Source: Verrucomicrobiota bacterium
Lineage (GTDB): Bacteria; Chlamydiota; Chlamydiia; Chlamydiales; SM23-39
DNA: 34,068 bases
NCBI GenBank assembly: GCA_028873295.1
Contig: JAGWKO010000011.1
Location: 1 to 34,068, forward strand
Direction: 5' to 3'
Of the stretch, positions 14,015 through 23,992 are shown piece after piece. Positions within the stretch are counted from its first letter, which is position 1. Each line of letters opens with the position of its first letter. Both the position numbers and the translations under genes were made by a program. Under the pieces are notes generated by a model. That model did no database searches. It was not told where the DNA came from and was given only the letters and a program-made list of their open reading frames with translations.

Positions 14015-14770
14015 ATGCGCTGGGGATCTCTCTTCTGCGCTTTTTATCTCGCGGCACAGGTGCCCCTCTTTCCTTGGGAGAGAGAGGCGCCTCCTGCCTT
14101 TTTTTCGATCGATCCGTCTACGCGGACAACGCAACTGATCGATCTTCTTCAACGACTTCAGAAGCAGCCCTTCTCGGCACAGTCTACTTACGAGATCTCC
14201 CTGATCACACAGATCAATGGGGTGCAGGGATTTGTTCCGTTTCTTAATAACCTCGTATTGCCAACCGCACCTCCGCCTCTTGCAAGTGCAGGGGTCTTTA
14301 AGACTCTGCTCATTGCCTGGTATCGCACCACGCCTGGAGGGGCATCTGCCCAAAATAAGTACCTCGTTCTTTTTATCGAACAGATCTTACAGATGGTCTA
14401 CTCCACACAGACGATCTCTTCCAGCTCTGTGCAGGCACCGGTCCATGCTCTTGCCACACTCCCCTACTATCCCATCAATCCCGTAGAGAGAGCACTCGAT
14501 ATCCAGGCGGCCGTCTATACGCTCAACTCTCTCCAACCCTATAATTTGCATGGAGCCGCTCCTAATGTGTCTCTCACTACGACACTGAGAGGGACCTATA
14601 ATGGGGCGGAGCTTCAAAATGGAGTCATTCCCTTTGTCCGCATGGTCCAGCCCTATGGGACTATGATGATTATCACCTATCAGCTGAGCGCTACGAACAA
14701 TGTCGCACAATATATTGTTCTCTCATCTGATCAGGTTGTCGCAATTAATTACACAAAAAACAGCCAATAA
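14015..14770 (+). CDS. Secreted hypothetical protein
   Basis: A 251-residue product with a signal-peptide-like start (GSLFCAFYLAAQVPLF) and then a largely beta-rich, Thr/Ser/Asn-rich mature part with no recognised domain. AAGGAG a few bases before the ATG is a good ribosome site. It starts 12 bases after acpP and its stop overlaps the start of the F-box gene (TAATG), so it is probably read from the fab operon and coupled to the F-box gene. A role in the envelope or as a partner of that protein is possible but unsupported. This gene pair is absent from the corresponding Chlamydia interval as I recall it. Confidence 0.8.
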   Translation: MRWGSLFCAFYLAAQVPLFPWEREAPPAFFSIDPSTRTTQLIDLLQRLQKQPFSAQSTYEISLITQINGVQGFVPFLNNLVLPTAPPPLASAGVFKTLLIAWYRTTPGGASAQNKYLVLFIEQILQMVYSTQTISSSSVQAPVHALATLPYYPINPVERALDIQAAVYTLNSLQPYNLHGAAPNVSLTTTLRGTYNGAELQNGVIPFVRMVQPYGTMMIITYQLSATNNVAQYIVLSSDQVVAINYTKNSQ

Positions 14771-16362
14771 TGACACTTACTTTTGAAGGAATGCCAAACG
14801 AAACCATTGATCTGATTTTAGATTTTTTAGCTAAAAATAATTTTACTGAGCTGAGAAAATTTTCTTTTATCAATCGAAAAATACGCGCCCGGATCGAGGA
14901 GAATTACCCGGCACTTATAGCTGCAAGAGCTCTACGGCAGCTTGCACAAGGCTCTCTCGCATTTACTCCTCGCATCCTTTGGGAAGCCCAGATTTTTTCA
15001 CATCCCAACGTCGATACTCCGGCGGCGATCTCATTGCTGGTGGATCAATATCTGTTACTACTGGACAAAAGCAGGGGAAAAGCGCAACTCGTTGACATCA
15101 CAAAAGGGGCACATGAAGGAGATACTCTCTTCATTGATCAGACAATCACAAGCGGCATCGCAACTCCTACTGCATTTATTCTTGCACATGAAAGCGGTAT
15201 CCGACTGCTTTCTCTTGAAAAGCTGAAAGAAGTTTTTCTTGCATCTTCGCAAAAAAAGGATCTTGCATTTGCCGAACTGCCAGCTCTTTCCCTTCCCGGA
15301 GAGGATAATCCTCTCATAAATATTGCAAACAGGTCTTCAAGTTCCAGTCCCATCCACGTCCTTGCCTTGCAAAATCATCTCCTTGCAATTGCCTATCACA
15401 AGCATGTAGAAATCATCGATCTTCAAGAGAGGCGTTCTTGCCTACAGCTCCAGTTCCCCAATGCCAGAGATCTTCGATTTGATGAGGAGAAAAGCGGGAG
15501 GTTAATCTGCACATCAAATGATGCATGTGCGATCTATTGGATCACGAAAGAAAAAATGCATCCTACAAACAACCAAAATGAGCAAACATCTGCTGTACTG
15601 CCTGATCGGCTCTTTAAAAGGCGTCTTTTGGAGCATCCCTACCACCTGATGGGAACCATAGAAGAACCCTGCTATAACTTTGGCGTCATTGTACCAGTGC
15701 CTCCACAAGAAAACGCTCAACAAAAGAACTCTCACCATTCCGAAGAGCAACTGGTCGTTGCGTACCAAAAAAAATGGAGAAATAGCGCCGCTGGCGATCG
15801 AATTGCCGCGACCTATAATTTAACAACTCAAGAAACCTATTCATTACACACACCATTTAATCTAAGAAGTAGTGGCGCAATTGAAAGCATCGTTAAACTT
15901 ACGAATGAGATATTCATAACAACTTCGAAAAGAATCGATTATTGGTCCGGATCGCGCCGCATCGCTGTTTTCCCCTCTGGAACCTATCAAAAGAACATCA
16001 AGTCGGTTCGAGTGGGCGACCATATTCTTTTCTACACGATGGATTGGATCAAGCTCCACCCTCCGCTTCTCTTTGGCGAGCAGTTAACAGAGATGCCATT
16101 TCTGCACTCAATCGAAACTGGAGATCATCGGCTTACACCCTCTTCACAAGAGTACAGACAATATGTCAGTGGAATTCAATTCATGGCAAAAAGCAAGTAT
16201 GGCCCCCTGCTCCTATTGGAAACAGCAGAAGACCAGATCAATCTCGTCGAAAATGAACTCAAAAATCATTACATTACAGTCATTTGCTTAAATAGCGACA
16301 AGGGAAGAGACGCGCATAGGTCTGCAAGAGAAGGACTGCAACAGAGGGGCATTCTGAAATAA
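14770..16362 (+). CDS. F-box protein with propeller-like C-terminal region, putative effector
   Basis: The 530-residue protein opens with an F-box-like motif at about 6-46: MPNETIDLILDFL, then ELRKFSFINRKIRARIEEN. In eukaryotes F-box proteins bind Skp1 and bring substrates to SCF (cullin-RING) ubiquitin ligases. Intracellular bacteria use secreted F-box effectors to borrow that machinery. The remaining residues have repeated strand-rich segments such as LLAIAYHKHVEIIDLQ and RLICTSNDACAIYWI, which look like degenerate WD40/propeller blades and might bind substrate. There is no classical signal peptide; type III secretion is inferred. The start overlaps the preceding stop. The last 83 bp overlap the 3' end of the cNMP-binding gene on the other strand. 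Expanded F-box families are known in amoeba-associated Chlamydiae. Confidence 0.75.
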   Translation: MTLTFEGMPNETIDLILDFLAKNNFTELRKFSFINRKIRARIEENYPALIAARALRQLAQGSLAFTPRILWEAQIFSHPNVDTPAAISLLVDQYLLLLDKSRGKAQLVDITKGAHEGDTLFIDQTITSGIATPTAFILAHESGIRLLSLEKLKEVFLASSQKKDLAFAELPALSLPGEDNPLINIANRSSSSSPIHVLALQNHLLAIAYHKHVEIIDLQERRSCLQLQFPNARDLRFDEEKSGRLICTSNDACAIYWITKEKMHPTNNQNEQTSAVLPDRLFKRRLLEHPYHLMGTIEEPCYNFGVIVPVPPQENAQQKNSHHSEEQLVVAYQKKWRNSAAGDRIAATYNLTTQETYSLHTPFNLRSSGAIESIVKLTNEIFITTSKRIDYWSGSRRIAVFPSGTYQKNIKSVRVGDHILFYTMDWIKLHPPLLFGEQLTEMPFLHSIETGDHRLTPSSQEYRQYVSGIQFMAKSKYGPLLLLETAEDQINLVENELKNHYITVICLNSDKGRDAHRSAREGLQQRGILK

Positions 16363-16702
16363 TGGCAAGAAGGTGGCTGCGAGAGAGTGTGTAGAGAAGG
16401 GAGTCCCCGGTCGATTGCGCCTGATAGGAGCGCGGCTCATCGTTAAAGAGCGATTCATCACCAAAGTAGTCGCCACTTGCCAGCTCCTGGATTGAATGCC
16501 ACGAGGGCGTGAGAATGCGAACGCTCCCACGTGCAATGAAGTAGATGCGGTTTGCCACTTGCCCAAAATGAAAAATTTTCTCTCCTGCATCATACTCCTC
16601 TTCATGCAGTTTTTCTGCGATAGCAAGAAGAAATTCAAGATCGAGATCGCTAAAAAGACTCACTTTTTTGAGAAAAAATGCTCTCTCCATCAAGCTCTTC
16701 AT
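16280..16702 (-). CDS. Cyclic-nucleotide-binding domain protein (CT235-like)
   Basis: A 140-residue protein that is almost entirely one cNMP-binding (CAP/PKA-type) beta-roll. GEKIFHFGQVANRIYFIARGSVRIL leads to the phosphate-binding cassette ASGDYFGDESLFNDEPRSYQAQS, with the Glu and Arg that contact the ribose and phosphate kept. No DNA-binding or enzymatic domain is attached. I chose the ATG at 16702, whose ATGA overlaps the stop of the transporter-HEAT gene; a longer frame to 16783 lies inside that gene. In Chlamydia, CT235 sits beside CT234 in the same way. It may regulate the neighbouring membrane protein. Confidence 0.88.
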   Translation of the reverse strand: MKSLMERAFFLKKVSLFSDLDLEFLLAIAEKLHEEEYDAGEKIFHFGQVANRIYFIARGSVRILTPSWHSIQELASGDYFGDESLFNDEPRSYQAQSTGDSLLYTLSRSHLLAIISECPSVAVLLLQTYARLFPCRYLSK

Positions 16703-19485
16703 TTTGTCTCCAAAAGGGTGTGGGCATACTGGGAAAGAGGCCCGGATGCAGATGCAAGTCTTTCTTGAATGTGTAGAGTCCAATCAGGTAAATGAAGTTC
16801 TGCTTTACAACGCATTGCTATCGCCTGGTCAAAAAGAGAAGAGGACTCATGTAGCTCTTCCAAAAGTTTAGAGAGGGAAAGAGTAGCATAATGGGGACAC
16901 TTGCGCAAACAAGCCTCCTTTTTCTCCTCGATCGGAAAATCGTCGATAAGAGGAAGAATGCTCTGGAAAATGCGTCGATCACACCTTCTTTCCAAACTCT
17001 CAATCGCATAAGAGTGCATCTTCGCATTGCGGCTCTGCAGGGCATGGACAAGAAGAGCGGGATCCTCAAGAGAACCCGCTGCACCCAGAAAGTGAATGAT
17101 GAAATCTATGACCGATTGGTACCCGGAGAGAAGCGCCTGCGAGAGCATCTGCAGATCATAAGCGGGATACTGCTTCTCAATGGTATGTCCAAAATAAAAG
17201 TAGAAATAGGCGCGGTCGATCTCTTTTTCAAGAATGGAAAAAAGGTGCGTCTGCAGCTCTGGAAGAGCAAGTTTCTTGAGGGTCTTACTCACCATAATGC
17301 GCGCCCGCTCCGGCAAAGAGCGCTCCTTGGCCAAAGAGAGAAGTAGGGGAACTATCTCCTGGCCCATCTGCAAAAAGAGCGCTTCTGTCGCCCTTTTCTC
17401 ACTTGGGCGAAAATGAAGACTGGCAAGAAGCAGTTCTCTAAGAAGAGCTGGTTCCATCACTTTCTGCAAGGCTGAAAGCAGAGAAAGACGCACAGTCTGA
17501 TCTCGCGCTTCGCCAAGCGACTTCAAAATGGCAGCTGCCATACCATGCACATGAGTTTCGCCCACGCAGCGAGCTACACAGCGCGCCGCCGCACGCTTCA
17601 CAATCAGGGCAGGAGAAGAAAGGTAGGGGAAAAGAGATTCTACAACAGAAGGGTCCCTACCCTCAGCAAGAAGATCAAGAGCAATCGCCACCTCATCGAT
17701 CTGATCCGATGAGAGCATTCCTTGCAAAGAAGCAGTCGCCCTTTCTCGATGCGCCGAGAATCCCAGACATGTCAATATCGCAGATGCGCGAAGAAGTGGA
17801 TCTGGATGGCAAAGATCTGGAAGCGCCTCATCCACATCCACTCTCCCCTGCTTGGCAAGGAAGAGATGTGCTCGACGCATCAACTCCCCAGAATGACCTT
17901 CTCTAACCCACTCGGTAATTACAGCAAGAAGATCAGGATGGGAGGCAAGAGAGCTCTTCTCCAAAAGATAGAGAAATTGAATCTTTGATGCCGTCGAAAA
18001 GGAGTGCAACGTCCTGAGAAGCGCGGGGATCAAAGAGACATCGGCAAGCTCTAAAAGAGCATCGATCGCAAGAAGCTGCGTCTCTACAGAAGTGGAGTGG
18101 AGCGCGCTCACAATATGCGCCTTTGCCTCTCTTCTCTCTCGCCGCCCCATCTTCCGCAGCCACCCGGTCAAATTCTCTGCAAAAGAGAATGCGTTCTCCT
18201 TCAGATTGAAAAGAATGGCCGAGGCATAGGTAGAGCGCACTCCAATGGCAAGCACCAGAGCCGAAATTGTGAGGAAAAGCCCAAGCCAGCGACTCACTGG
18301 CTCCAGAGCAAAGAGGAGAATCGCACTAAGAAAAGTCCCCGTCGCCTCAAAAAAAGAGTCATTGATGATGCGCACCTTGGAACGAATTTTAAGGGGGACA
18401 GCATTGGAGAGCAGATTGAAGCAGTTGTCTTCCACCGTCCACAGGACGCCATCAGCAGCAACAAGACCAAGAACAGCAATAGCAAGCGTATCGGCAAAAG
18501 ACCACCCGCCATAGACCATGAGAAAGAAGAGGGGCGTGATCAGGATGGCGTTATGAAGACCACTTTTACGGATGAAGCGGCCATAAAAAAAGAACCCGAG
18601 AATGATGTTGCCAAGAGCGATCCAGGCGCGACATTTTCCAAGAAATGCAGCGATCGCCTGCTCTCCACTGGAATGAAGGTGAGCATCAAAAACCTGCATG
18701 TAATTAAATTCTGTCACAGTAAGAAGGAGCTGCATGAAGAGGCTGAGAAGAAGGAGAAGAATCGTGAACCGCGAGCGCAGAAAAGTGCTGACAAAAGAGG
18801 CAAACGAACTCCGATTGCCTGCAAAAATTCCCTCAGAACTATCGTCGTGAAGAGCTTTGGATTTGCGAACAATAGATCGAGTCTCTCTCAGAGCGCACAG
18901 AAGAGACGCTGCAGCAAAAGTAGCAAGAACCGAAAAACCCAACTTTTCAACAAAACACTGGAGCATAACTCCAGCAAGAAGCGCTCCAAAGAAATAAGAG
19001 GCATTATAGATAGAATAAAGGCGCTTGGCATCCTGCAAATCGTGGTACTGATCGATAAACGTCCAGGAAATCGCAATGGTCGCCGTGAAGAAAAAGCGCG
19101 AAGAGATCTTTAGTCCATACCAGAAAAGAGGCGGTGGATGCGTTTTTACAAGAAAAGCTGTAGAGAGAGCAAGAAGAACACCAAAAAGAAAGATAGAGAG
19201 AAGAATCCGGTAGGGACTCACAGAGCGAAGAATGCGCAGACAGAACGTAGAAAGAACAATCATGCCAAGAGCACTCCAGAGATAGGCTACAGGAAGAGCA
19301 TTCGCCCCCACCTTCTCTAAAAAAAGCCCATCCGAAAGAGTCTCAAGACACGTGCTCCCAAATGCCCAAAAAAGAGCGAGTCTCACAAAGCGAAATGCAT
19401 GAGCCCCTTCATTAGAATAGAGCCCGAGAATTCTATTAAAGACTTTGAGCACCAGAATGTTCCTAAAATCTAACGTACTGACCAT
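16699..19485 (-). CDS. Nucleotide-transporter-like membrane protein with HEAT-repeat tail (CT234-like)
   Basis: A protein of about 928 residues. Residues 1 to about 440 contain roughly ten to twelve hydrophobic helices resembling the ATP/ADP translocase (NTT/Tlc) or MFS fold. The rest (about 440-900) is alpha-helical HEAT-like repeats, for example [20 protein letters not shown] and [17 protein letters not shown]. This architecture matches CT234 of Chlamydia as I recall it. Substrate transport is not established for this branch, and the basic residues typical of true ATP/ADP exchangers cannot be confirmed by eye. I chose the ATG at 19485 over a TTG three codons upstream. It is translationally coupled to the cNMP-binding gene and divergent from trxB across 36 bp. 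Confidence 0.85.
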   Translation of the reverse strand: MVSTLDFRNILVLKVFNRILGLYSNEGAHAFRFVRLALFWAFGSTCLETLSDGLFLEKVGANALPVAYLWSALGMIVLSTFCLRILRSVSPYRILLSIFLFGVLLALSTAFLVKTHPPPLFWYGLKISSRFFFTATIAISWTFIDQYHDLQDAKRLYSIYNASYFFGALLAGVMLQCFVEKLGFSVLATFAAASLLCALRETRSIVRKSKALHDDSSEGIFAGNRSSFASFVSTFLRSRFTILLLLLSLFMQLLLTVTEFNYMQVFDAHLHSSGEQAIAAFLGKCRAWIALGNIILGFFFYGRFIRKSGLHNAILITPLFFLMVYGGWSFADTLAIAVLGLVAADGVLWTVEDNCFNLLSNAVPLKIRSKVRIINDSFFEATGTFLSAILLFALEPVSRWLGLFLTISALVLAIGVRSTYASAILFNLKENAFSFAENLTGWLRKMGRRERREAKAHIVSALHSTSVETQLLAIDALLELADVSLIPALLRTLHSFSTASKIQFLYLLEKSSLASHPDLLAVITEWVREGHSGELMRRAHLFLAKQGRVDVDEALPDLCHPDPLLRASAILTCLGFSAHRERATASLQGMLSSDQIDEVAIALDLLAEGRDPSVVESLFPYLSSPALIVKRAAARCVARCVGETHVHGMAAAILKSLGEARDQTVRLSLLSALQKVMEPALLRELLLASLHFRPSEKRATEALFLQMGQEIVPLLLSLAKERSLPERARIMVSKTLKKLALPELQTHLFSILEKEIDRAYFYFYFGHTIEKQYPAYDLQMLSQALLSGYQSVIDFIIHFLGAAGSLEDPALLVHALQSRNAKMHSYAIESLERRCDRRIFQSILPLIDDFPIEEKKEACLRKCPHYATLSLSKLLEELHESSSLFDQAIAMRCKAELHLPDWTLHIQERLASASGPLSQYAHTLLETK

Positions 19486-19521
19486 TGTAGGCAACCAGCG
19501 ATTTTTTCTATACTATTCTTC

Positions 19522-20472
19522 ATGCGCAAAGAAAAATTGGTAATCATCGGGTCCGGCCCAGCCGGATATACAGCCGCAATCTACGCGGCCAGGGCAATGC
19601 TCTCCCCTCTTCTTTTTGAAGGATTCTCCTCCGGCGCGGTCGGAGGTCAGCTAATGTCGACAACAGATGTAGAGAACTTCCCAGGGTTCCCTGAGGGCAT
19701 CCTGGGACCAGATCTGATGATAGCCTGCAAACAACAGGCGGAACGATTTGGAACTCAATGCCTTACAGAAGACGTAGTAAAAGTTGACCTTTCCAGGCGT
19801 CCCTTTCTCATTCAAGGGGCCTCAACAGGGGTGCTCGCAGAAACTCTCATTGTAGCGACGGGCGCCACAGCAAAGCGACTCCCGATCGAAGGGGCGGGAG
19901 ATGGAGAATTTTGGCAAAAAGGGGTCAGCGCCTGTGCGGTTTGCGATGGGGCAGCCCCTATTTTCCGCAATAAACCTCTTTTCGTCATTGGCGGGGGGGA
20001 CAGTGCGGTTGAAGAAGCCCTTTTTTTAACGCGTTTTGCGTCCCGGGTCTATCTCGTCCATAGGCGAGAAGAGCTGCGCGCCTCAAGAATCATGGCAGAA
20101 AAACTTTTAAAACATCCCAAGGTAGAACCTCTCTGGAATCGGGAAGTGATTCGCGTTCTTGGAGGTCAATTTGTGGAACGGCTGCAATTGCGCCACTCTC
20201 TTAGCGGAGAGATTGAGGAGAGAGAAGCGGGCGGGCTCTTTTTTGCAATTGGCCACTTGCCGAACAGCGCCTTTCTTGGGGGGCAACTCAAAGTCGATGA
20301 GCGGGGCTATCTTCTCGTTCAGCCTGGAACAACGCGTACCTCGGTAGAGGGCGTTTTTGCTGCGGGAGACATACAGGATCCCCTCTATCGCCAGGCAGTA
20401 ACAGCAGCGGGAAGCGGCTGCATGGCGGCTCTTGATGCCGAGCGCTTCCTATCGGAGAAGCATCTATCGTGA
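19522..20472 (+). CDS. trxB: Thioredoxin reductase
   Basis: NADPH-dependent flavoenzyme that reduces thioredoxin. The 316-residue protein has the FAD motif [18 protein letters not shown] (8-25), the redox disulfide C138-A-V-C141 (most bacterial enzymes read CATC), and the NADPH motif [14 protein letters not shown]. It ends [27 protein letters not shown]. There is almost no leader: a TATACT lies 9-14 bases before the ATG and no Shine-Dalgarno site is visible, so the message could be nearly leaderless. The stop overlaps the GTG start of the outer-membrane-like gene. Confidence 0.96.
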   Translation: MRKEKLVIIGSGPAGYTAAIYAARAMLSPLLFEGFSSGAVGGQLMSTTDVENFPGFPEGILGPDLMIACKQQAERFGTQCLTEDVVKVDLSRRPFLIQGASTGVLAETLIVATGATAKRLPIEGAGDGEFWQKGVSACAVCDGAAPIFRNKPLFVIGGGDSAVEEALFLTRFASRVYLVHRREELRASRIMAEKLLKHPKVEPLWNREVIRVLGGQFVERLQLRHSLSGEIEEREAGGLFFAIGHLPNSAFLGGQLKVDERGYLLVQPGTTRTSVEGVFAAGDIQDPLYRQAVTAAGSGCMAALDAERFLSEKHLS

Positions 20473-21278
20473 AGAACTTTTTGATCTTCGCCACGGTTTT
20501 TATTGGAAGAGTGGCGGCGCTGGATGTACAGCCCTGGTTTGGCGAGGTTTATCAATTCTATTTTCTCAGTTCCTACTCCTATTCCTGGTTTCATTCGGTC
20601 CAAAATGCAAAGCCTCCCTATAACAAATTCTTTTATGAAAACCTTCTCTATTTTGACCTCGACTTTACTCTTGCTCCCTCCTGGAGTGTCGATGCCGATC
20701 TCCAATTCGCAGATACGACTGCTGTTTCTCCAAGCTTTCGCTCAGCTGCCCTACAGGGGCGCTACCTCTGGTTCGATGACATTGTAGGAGATCCTGTAAG
20801 TTTTGCGACAGGAATCAGCGCCCGAGGAACATCGAGTTATGCTCTTTCAGACGTAAGCTGTCCTTCTCATGGCAACCTCGACATAGAGCTCAACCTGTCT
20901 CTTGGTAAGGAATTTGTTTCTGGATGCAGCTGGCGCTACCGTCTCTGGGCTTATGGGGCTGTAGGGCAAGCCAATCGAGGATCGCCCTGGGTCAACGCTA
21001 TTCTTGCTGCGGAAATGAACCATCGGGATACTCATAAGTGGGCTCTCTACGCTTGTGGAACGAGCGCTTATGGTCGAGAGACGCATATCAACGTAGAGCA
21101 TTTTTTTGGCTATGCCAAAATTCGCGAACGACTGATCGACCTTGGCGTTCGCTATGGCTACCGCATGGGCGTCTGGGGAACTTTCCGTTTTGACTACCTC
21201 TATCGGGTTCTTGCCAAATCGGCCCCCGAAAATGTCAACTCAGTGGCTGTCAGCTGGCTCATCCCATTTGGGTTATAG
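20469..21278 (+). CDS. Predicted outer-membrane beta-barrel protein
   Basis: The 269-residue protein has an N-terminal signal peptide ([14 protein letters not shown], cleavage near residue 17-18) and a mature part full of alternating aromatic/hydrophobic strands (for example [20 protein letters not shown] and [18 protein letters not shown]), as in small bacterial barrels. It ends [12 protein letters not shown], a plausible last strand. Only three cysteines are seen in the mature part, so it is not a Cys-rich MOMP-type protein. The GTG start overlaps the trxB stop (GTGA). The 3' end overlaps msbA on the other strand by 20 bp. A pore or adhesin role is a guess. Confidence 0.72.
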   Translation: MKNFLIFATVFIGRVAALDVQPWFGEVYQFYFLSSYSYSWFHSVQNAKPPYNKFFYENLLYFDLDFTLAPSWSVDADLQFADTTAVSPSFRSAALQGRYLWFDDIVGDPVSFATGISARGTSSYALSDVSCPSHGNLDIELNLSLGKEFVSGCSWRYRLWAYGAVGQANRGSPWVNAILAAEMNHRDTHKWALYACGTSAYGRETHINVEHFFGYAKIRERLIDLGVRYGYRMGVWGTFRFDYLYRVLAKSAPENVNSVAVSWLIPFGL

Positions 21279-23043
21279 ACGTCGACGTGTATGTTTCCCA
21301 CATGAGGCGAAAGGGGGGGCAAATCTGCAGCAATGTGGAGAGTGGGCCTTCTGCGAGCTTTCTTCCCTTTTCAAGAAAGATAATTCGATCGGCATGCTCA
21401 ATGGTAGAGAGGCGATGCGCAATGAGGATCTGTGTCACCTGGCCTTGCAGTTCGTGAAGAGCGCGCTTGATATAGCTCTCCGAAATGGCATCAAGGGAGG
21501 AGGTCGCCTCATCCAGAATCAGGATAGGCGCCTTTTTTACAAGCGCGCGCGCAATCGCAATCCTCTGTTGCTCTCCGCCAGAGAGGCTCTTTCCCATCTC
21601 GGCAAGCTGCGTGTCATAGCCATTTTGCAAAAGAGAAACAAATTCATGTGCGTGGGCGCGTTTTGCCGCCTCCTCGATCTCCTCTTGAGAAAAGTCCCTA
21701 CCAAAGGCAATATTCTCCCCTACCGTGTCGAAAAAGAGAAAAGGTCGCTGCGGCACAAAGGCGATGCGATCGCGCAGAGATTTTTGCGTAAATGACTGAA
21801 TAGGGACGCCATCGATGCGAATTTCTCCGCGTTCCACCTCATAGAGTCGAGGGAGGAGCTGGACAAGCGTCGATTTACCGGCACCCGTAGCGCCGACAAG
21901 AGCCACCACTTCGCCCTTTTTCACAGAAAAGCTCAGATCCTGAAGTACCCATTCCTCCTGGTAGCGAAACCAGACGCGATCAAACTCAATCTCATTGTGG
22001 AAATCTGAGAGAAGAGCAGCTCCTTCGCAATCGTGAATTTTTGGTTTCAACTCCAATACCTCAAACATTCTCTCAGCAGCGACAACGCCTCGTTGAATGT
22101 TGTTATTCTCTTCTGCAAACTTTTTCACCGGCTCATAGAACATATGAAGAAAGCCGGAAAACATGAGGAGCTCGCCAATCGTCATCTTCAGCCCATAGAT
22201 GCCAAAGAGGATGACGATTGCAAGGCAAGAGGTGGCGACAAGATGCAAAAGAGGGCGCGTCAAAAGACCATATTTTGCGCTTTTGCTCTCCAGTCGGGCC
22301 ATACGGTCGTTGTGCTCTTTATATTTGCGTAAGGAAAAGGCCTCCATCGCAAAGATTTTTACCGTCTGGATGCCCGCCAAAAAATCAAGAAGTACAGAAG
22401 AGAATGTCTCCTGATTTTTCTGTAAAAGACGCGTAATGCTCTTCACCCGCCGCGTTACAAAAAGAACAGGAAAGATGATCAGAGGAAGACCCAGAAAGAT
22501 AATCATCGAGAGACGCCAAGAGAGGTAGAAACAGGCAGAAAGGGTCATAATGACCTGGAAAGGCGTCTGTAAATAGTTAGTCAAACAGGAGTTGAGGGAA
22601 GAAGCGATCTGCCCCGCATCGCTCACTGTGCGCGCAGAGAGGCTTCCCAAATTCTGTTCCTGGTAAAAGCTGAGCGGCAAGGATTGAATGTGCTCGAAGT
22701 ATTGCTGTCGAAGATCGCGCGTCACGCGAATTGCAAGAAGCTGCGTGAGGTAACGAGAGGTAAAAAGAGCAATCGCTTTAAAAAGAGCAACAAAGATAAG
22801 AAGAACAATGAACCAGTGCAGATTGCTTGCAAGATCAATGCGTGGGAGAAAATGGGAAAAGATCTGACTGAGCGGATTGGCACTTTCTTTGCCTTGCAGA
22901 AGATTGCCAGCATTGGCCATAAGGCCAATCGAGCACATCTCGCACTGGGTTGCCACAGTGAGAGCAAGCAGAGACGCGAATGTAAAAAGGGTAAGGAGCA
23001 GATGCCTCCGATTGCGGAGGGCTGCCTTAAATAGAAGTTTCAT
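21259..23043 (-). CDS. msbA: ABC transporter, MsbA-type lipid A/lipid flippase
   Basis: A 594-residue half-transporter that works as a homodimer in the inner membrane. Residues 1 to about 320 hold the six-helix exporter domain. The ATPase follows with Walker A GATGAGKST near 382, signature LSGGEQQRIAIARAL near 486, Walker B ILILDEATSSLD near 505 and the H-loop IAHRLST. Position next to accA matches CT264-CT265. It could also export another lipid or peptide, but the context and the exporter type favour lipid A core. Its start lies 17 bp inside accA, so the pair is coupled. Confidence 0.88.
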   Translation of the reverse strand: MKLLFKAALRNRRHLLLTLFTFASLLALTVATQCEMCSIGLMANAGNLLQGKESANPLSQIFSHFLPRIDLASNLHWFIVLLIFVALFKAIALFTSRYLTQLLAIRVTRDLRQQYFEHIQSLPLSFYQEQNLGSLSARTVSDAGQIASSLNSCLTNYLQTPFQVIMTLSACFYLSWRLSMIIFLGLPLIIFPVLFVTRRVKSITRLLQKNQETFSSVLLDFLAGIQTVKIFAMEAFSLRKYKEHNDRMARLESKSAKYGLLTRPLLHLVATSCLAIVILFGIYGLKMTIGELLMFSGFLHMFYEPVKKFAEENNNIQRGVVAAERMFEVLELKPKIHDCEGAALLSDFHNEIEFDRVWFRYQEEWVLQDLSFSVKKGEVVALVGATGAGKSTLVQLLPRLYEVERGEIRIDGVPIQSFTQKSLRDRIAFVPQRPFLFFDTVGENIAFGRDFSQEEIEEAAKRAHAHEFVSLLQNGYDTQLAEMGKSLSGGEQQRIAIARALVKKAPILILDEATSSLDAISESYIKRALHELQGQVTQILIAHRLSTIEHADRIIFLEKGRKLAEGPLSTLLQICPPFRLMWETYTSTSITQMG

Positions 23044-23992
23044 GGAAAGAGAATCTACCCATCTTCCGAAATTTTTGGTAGCGCGTTTCCAGTAGAAGGT
23101 CGACGGGAAGATTCTGCAGTCGCTCTAACTCATTTTCAATAAAGAGGCTGACATTGCGGTAAACAACCGCAGGGTCGATATGGGCCCCTCCTGGCGGCTC
23201 TGCGATCTTTGCATCTACAAGGCCAAGCGGGATGAGATTTTCCACTTGCATCTTTAGCGCAGCTGCTGCTGTTTCCGTTTTGCCTCCATCCTTCCAGAGA
23301 ATGGAAGAGCATCCTTCAGGAGAGATAACCGAGTAGTAGGCGTGCTCCAGCATCCCAATAGTGTCGCTCACGCCAATTCCGAGAGCGCCTCCAGAGCAGC
23401 CCTCTCCGATCACCACAGAGAGAATAGGTGTAGGAAGGCGCGCCATTTCCCACAAATTATTCGCAATAGCCCACCCCTGTCCCCTCTCCTCTGCAGTCAG
23501 GCCGGGGTAAGCGCCGGGAGTATCGATCAGAGTTACCACGGGAATATTGAACTTTGCTGCAAGGCGCATTGCGCGCATTGCCTTGCGATAACCCTCAGGA
23601 TGCATCATGCCAAAATTGCGAAAGAGGCGGCTCTCCGTATCTTTTCCCTTCTCCTGCCCGACAAAAAGAATTTTTCTTCCTCCTATCTTGCCAAAAGCAG
23701 TGATAACAGCATGGTCATCCTGGAACGTGCGATCTCCAAAAATCTCTACATACTCCTCGCACAGGTTGTTCAGATAATCCAGAGCATGAGGTCGTTGAGG
23801 ATGGCGGCAAATGGCGACTCGCTCCCATGGCTGCAGTTCTTCATAGATGCGAGCCTTTAACTCTCCGAGCTTGCGCTCCATGCGAGTCACCTCTTCTTTT
23901 GACCAGACGGGATTCTTCCGGTTTTGCTCTTTAAAGCGATGTATAGTCTCTGCCATCTCGGCAATCGGCTTTTCATGCGGTAATAAAATCAT
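23027..23992 (-). CDS. accA: Acetyl-CoA carboxylase carboxyltransferase subunit alpha
   Basis: Transfers CO2 from carboxybiotin to acetyl-CoA, giving malonyl-CoA for the fab enzymes encoded elsewhere in this window. The 321-residue protein has the family order: an N-terminal helical region, HPQRPHALDYL, GDRTFQDDHAV, GMMHPEGYRKAMRAMRLA, the crotonase-fold core VVTLIDTPGAYPG and GEGCSGGALGIGVSD, and ISPEGCSSILW. The ATG overlaps the stop of the L,D-transpeptidase gene (ATGA) and the 3' end overlaps msbA. accD is not in the window. Confidence 0.97.
   Translation of the reverse strand: MILLPHEKPIAEMAETIHRFKEQNRKNPVWSKEEVTRMERKLGELKARIYEELQPWERVAICRHPQRPHALDYLNNLCEEYVEIFGDRTFQDDHAVITAFGKIGGRKILFVGQEKGKDTESRLFRNFGMMHPEGYRKAMRAMRLAAKFNIPVVTLIDTPGAYPGLTAEERGQGWAIANNLWEMARLPTPILSVVIGEGCSGGALGIGVSDTIGMLEHAYYSVISPEGCSSILWKDGGKTETAAAALKMQVENLIPLGLVDAKIAEPPGGAHIDPAVVYRNVSLFIENELERLQNLPVDLLLETRYQKFRKMGRFSFHETSI

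Noticed and set aside
18097-19113. A 338-codon plus-strand frame opposite the transporter-HEAT gene
   Set aside because: Lys/Arg/Ser-rich composition without domains, typical of an antisense shadow of a membrane protein gene.
21142-21795. A 217-codon plus-strand frame
   Set aside because: Antisense of the conserved msbA ATPase domain, with composition unlike a real protein.
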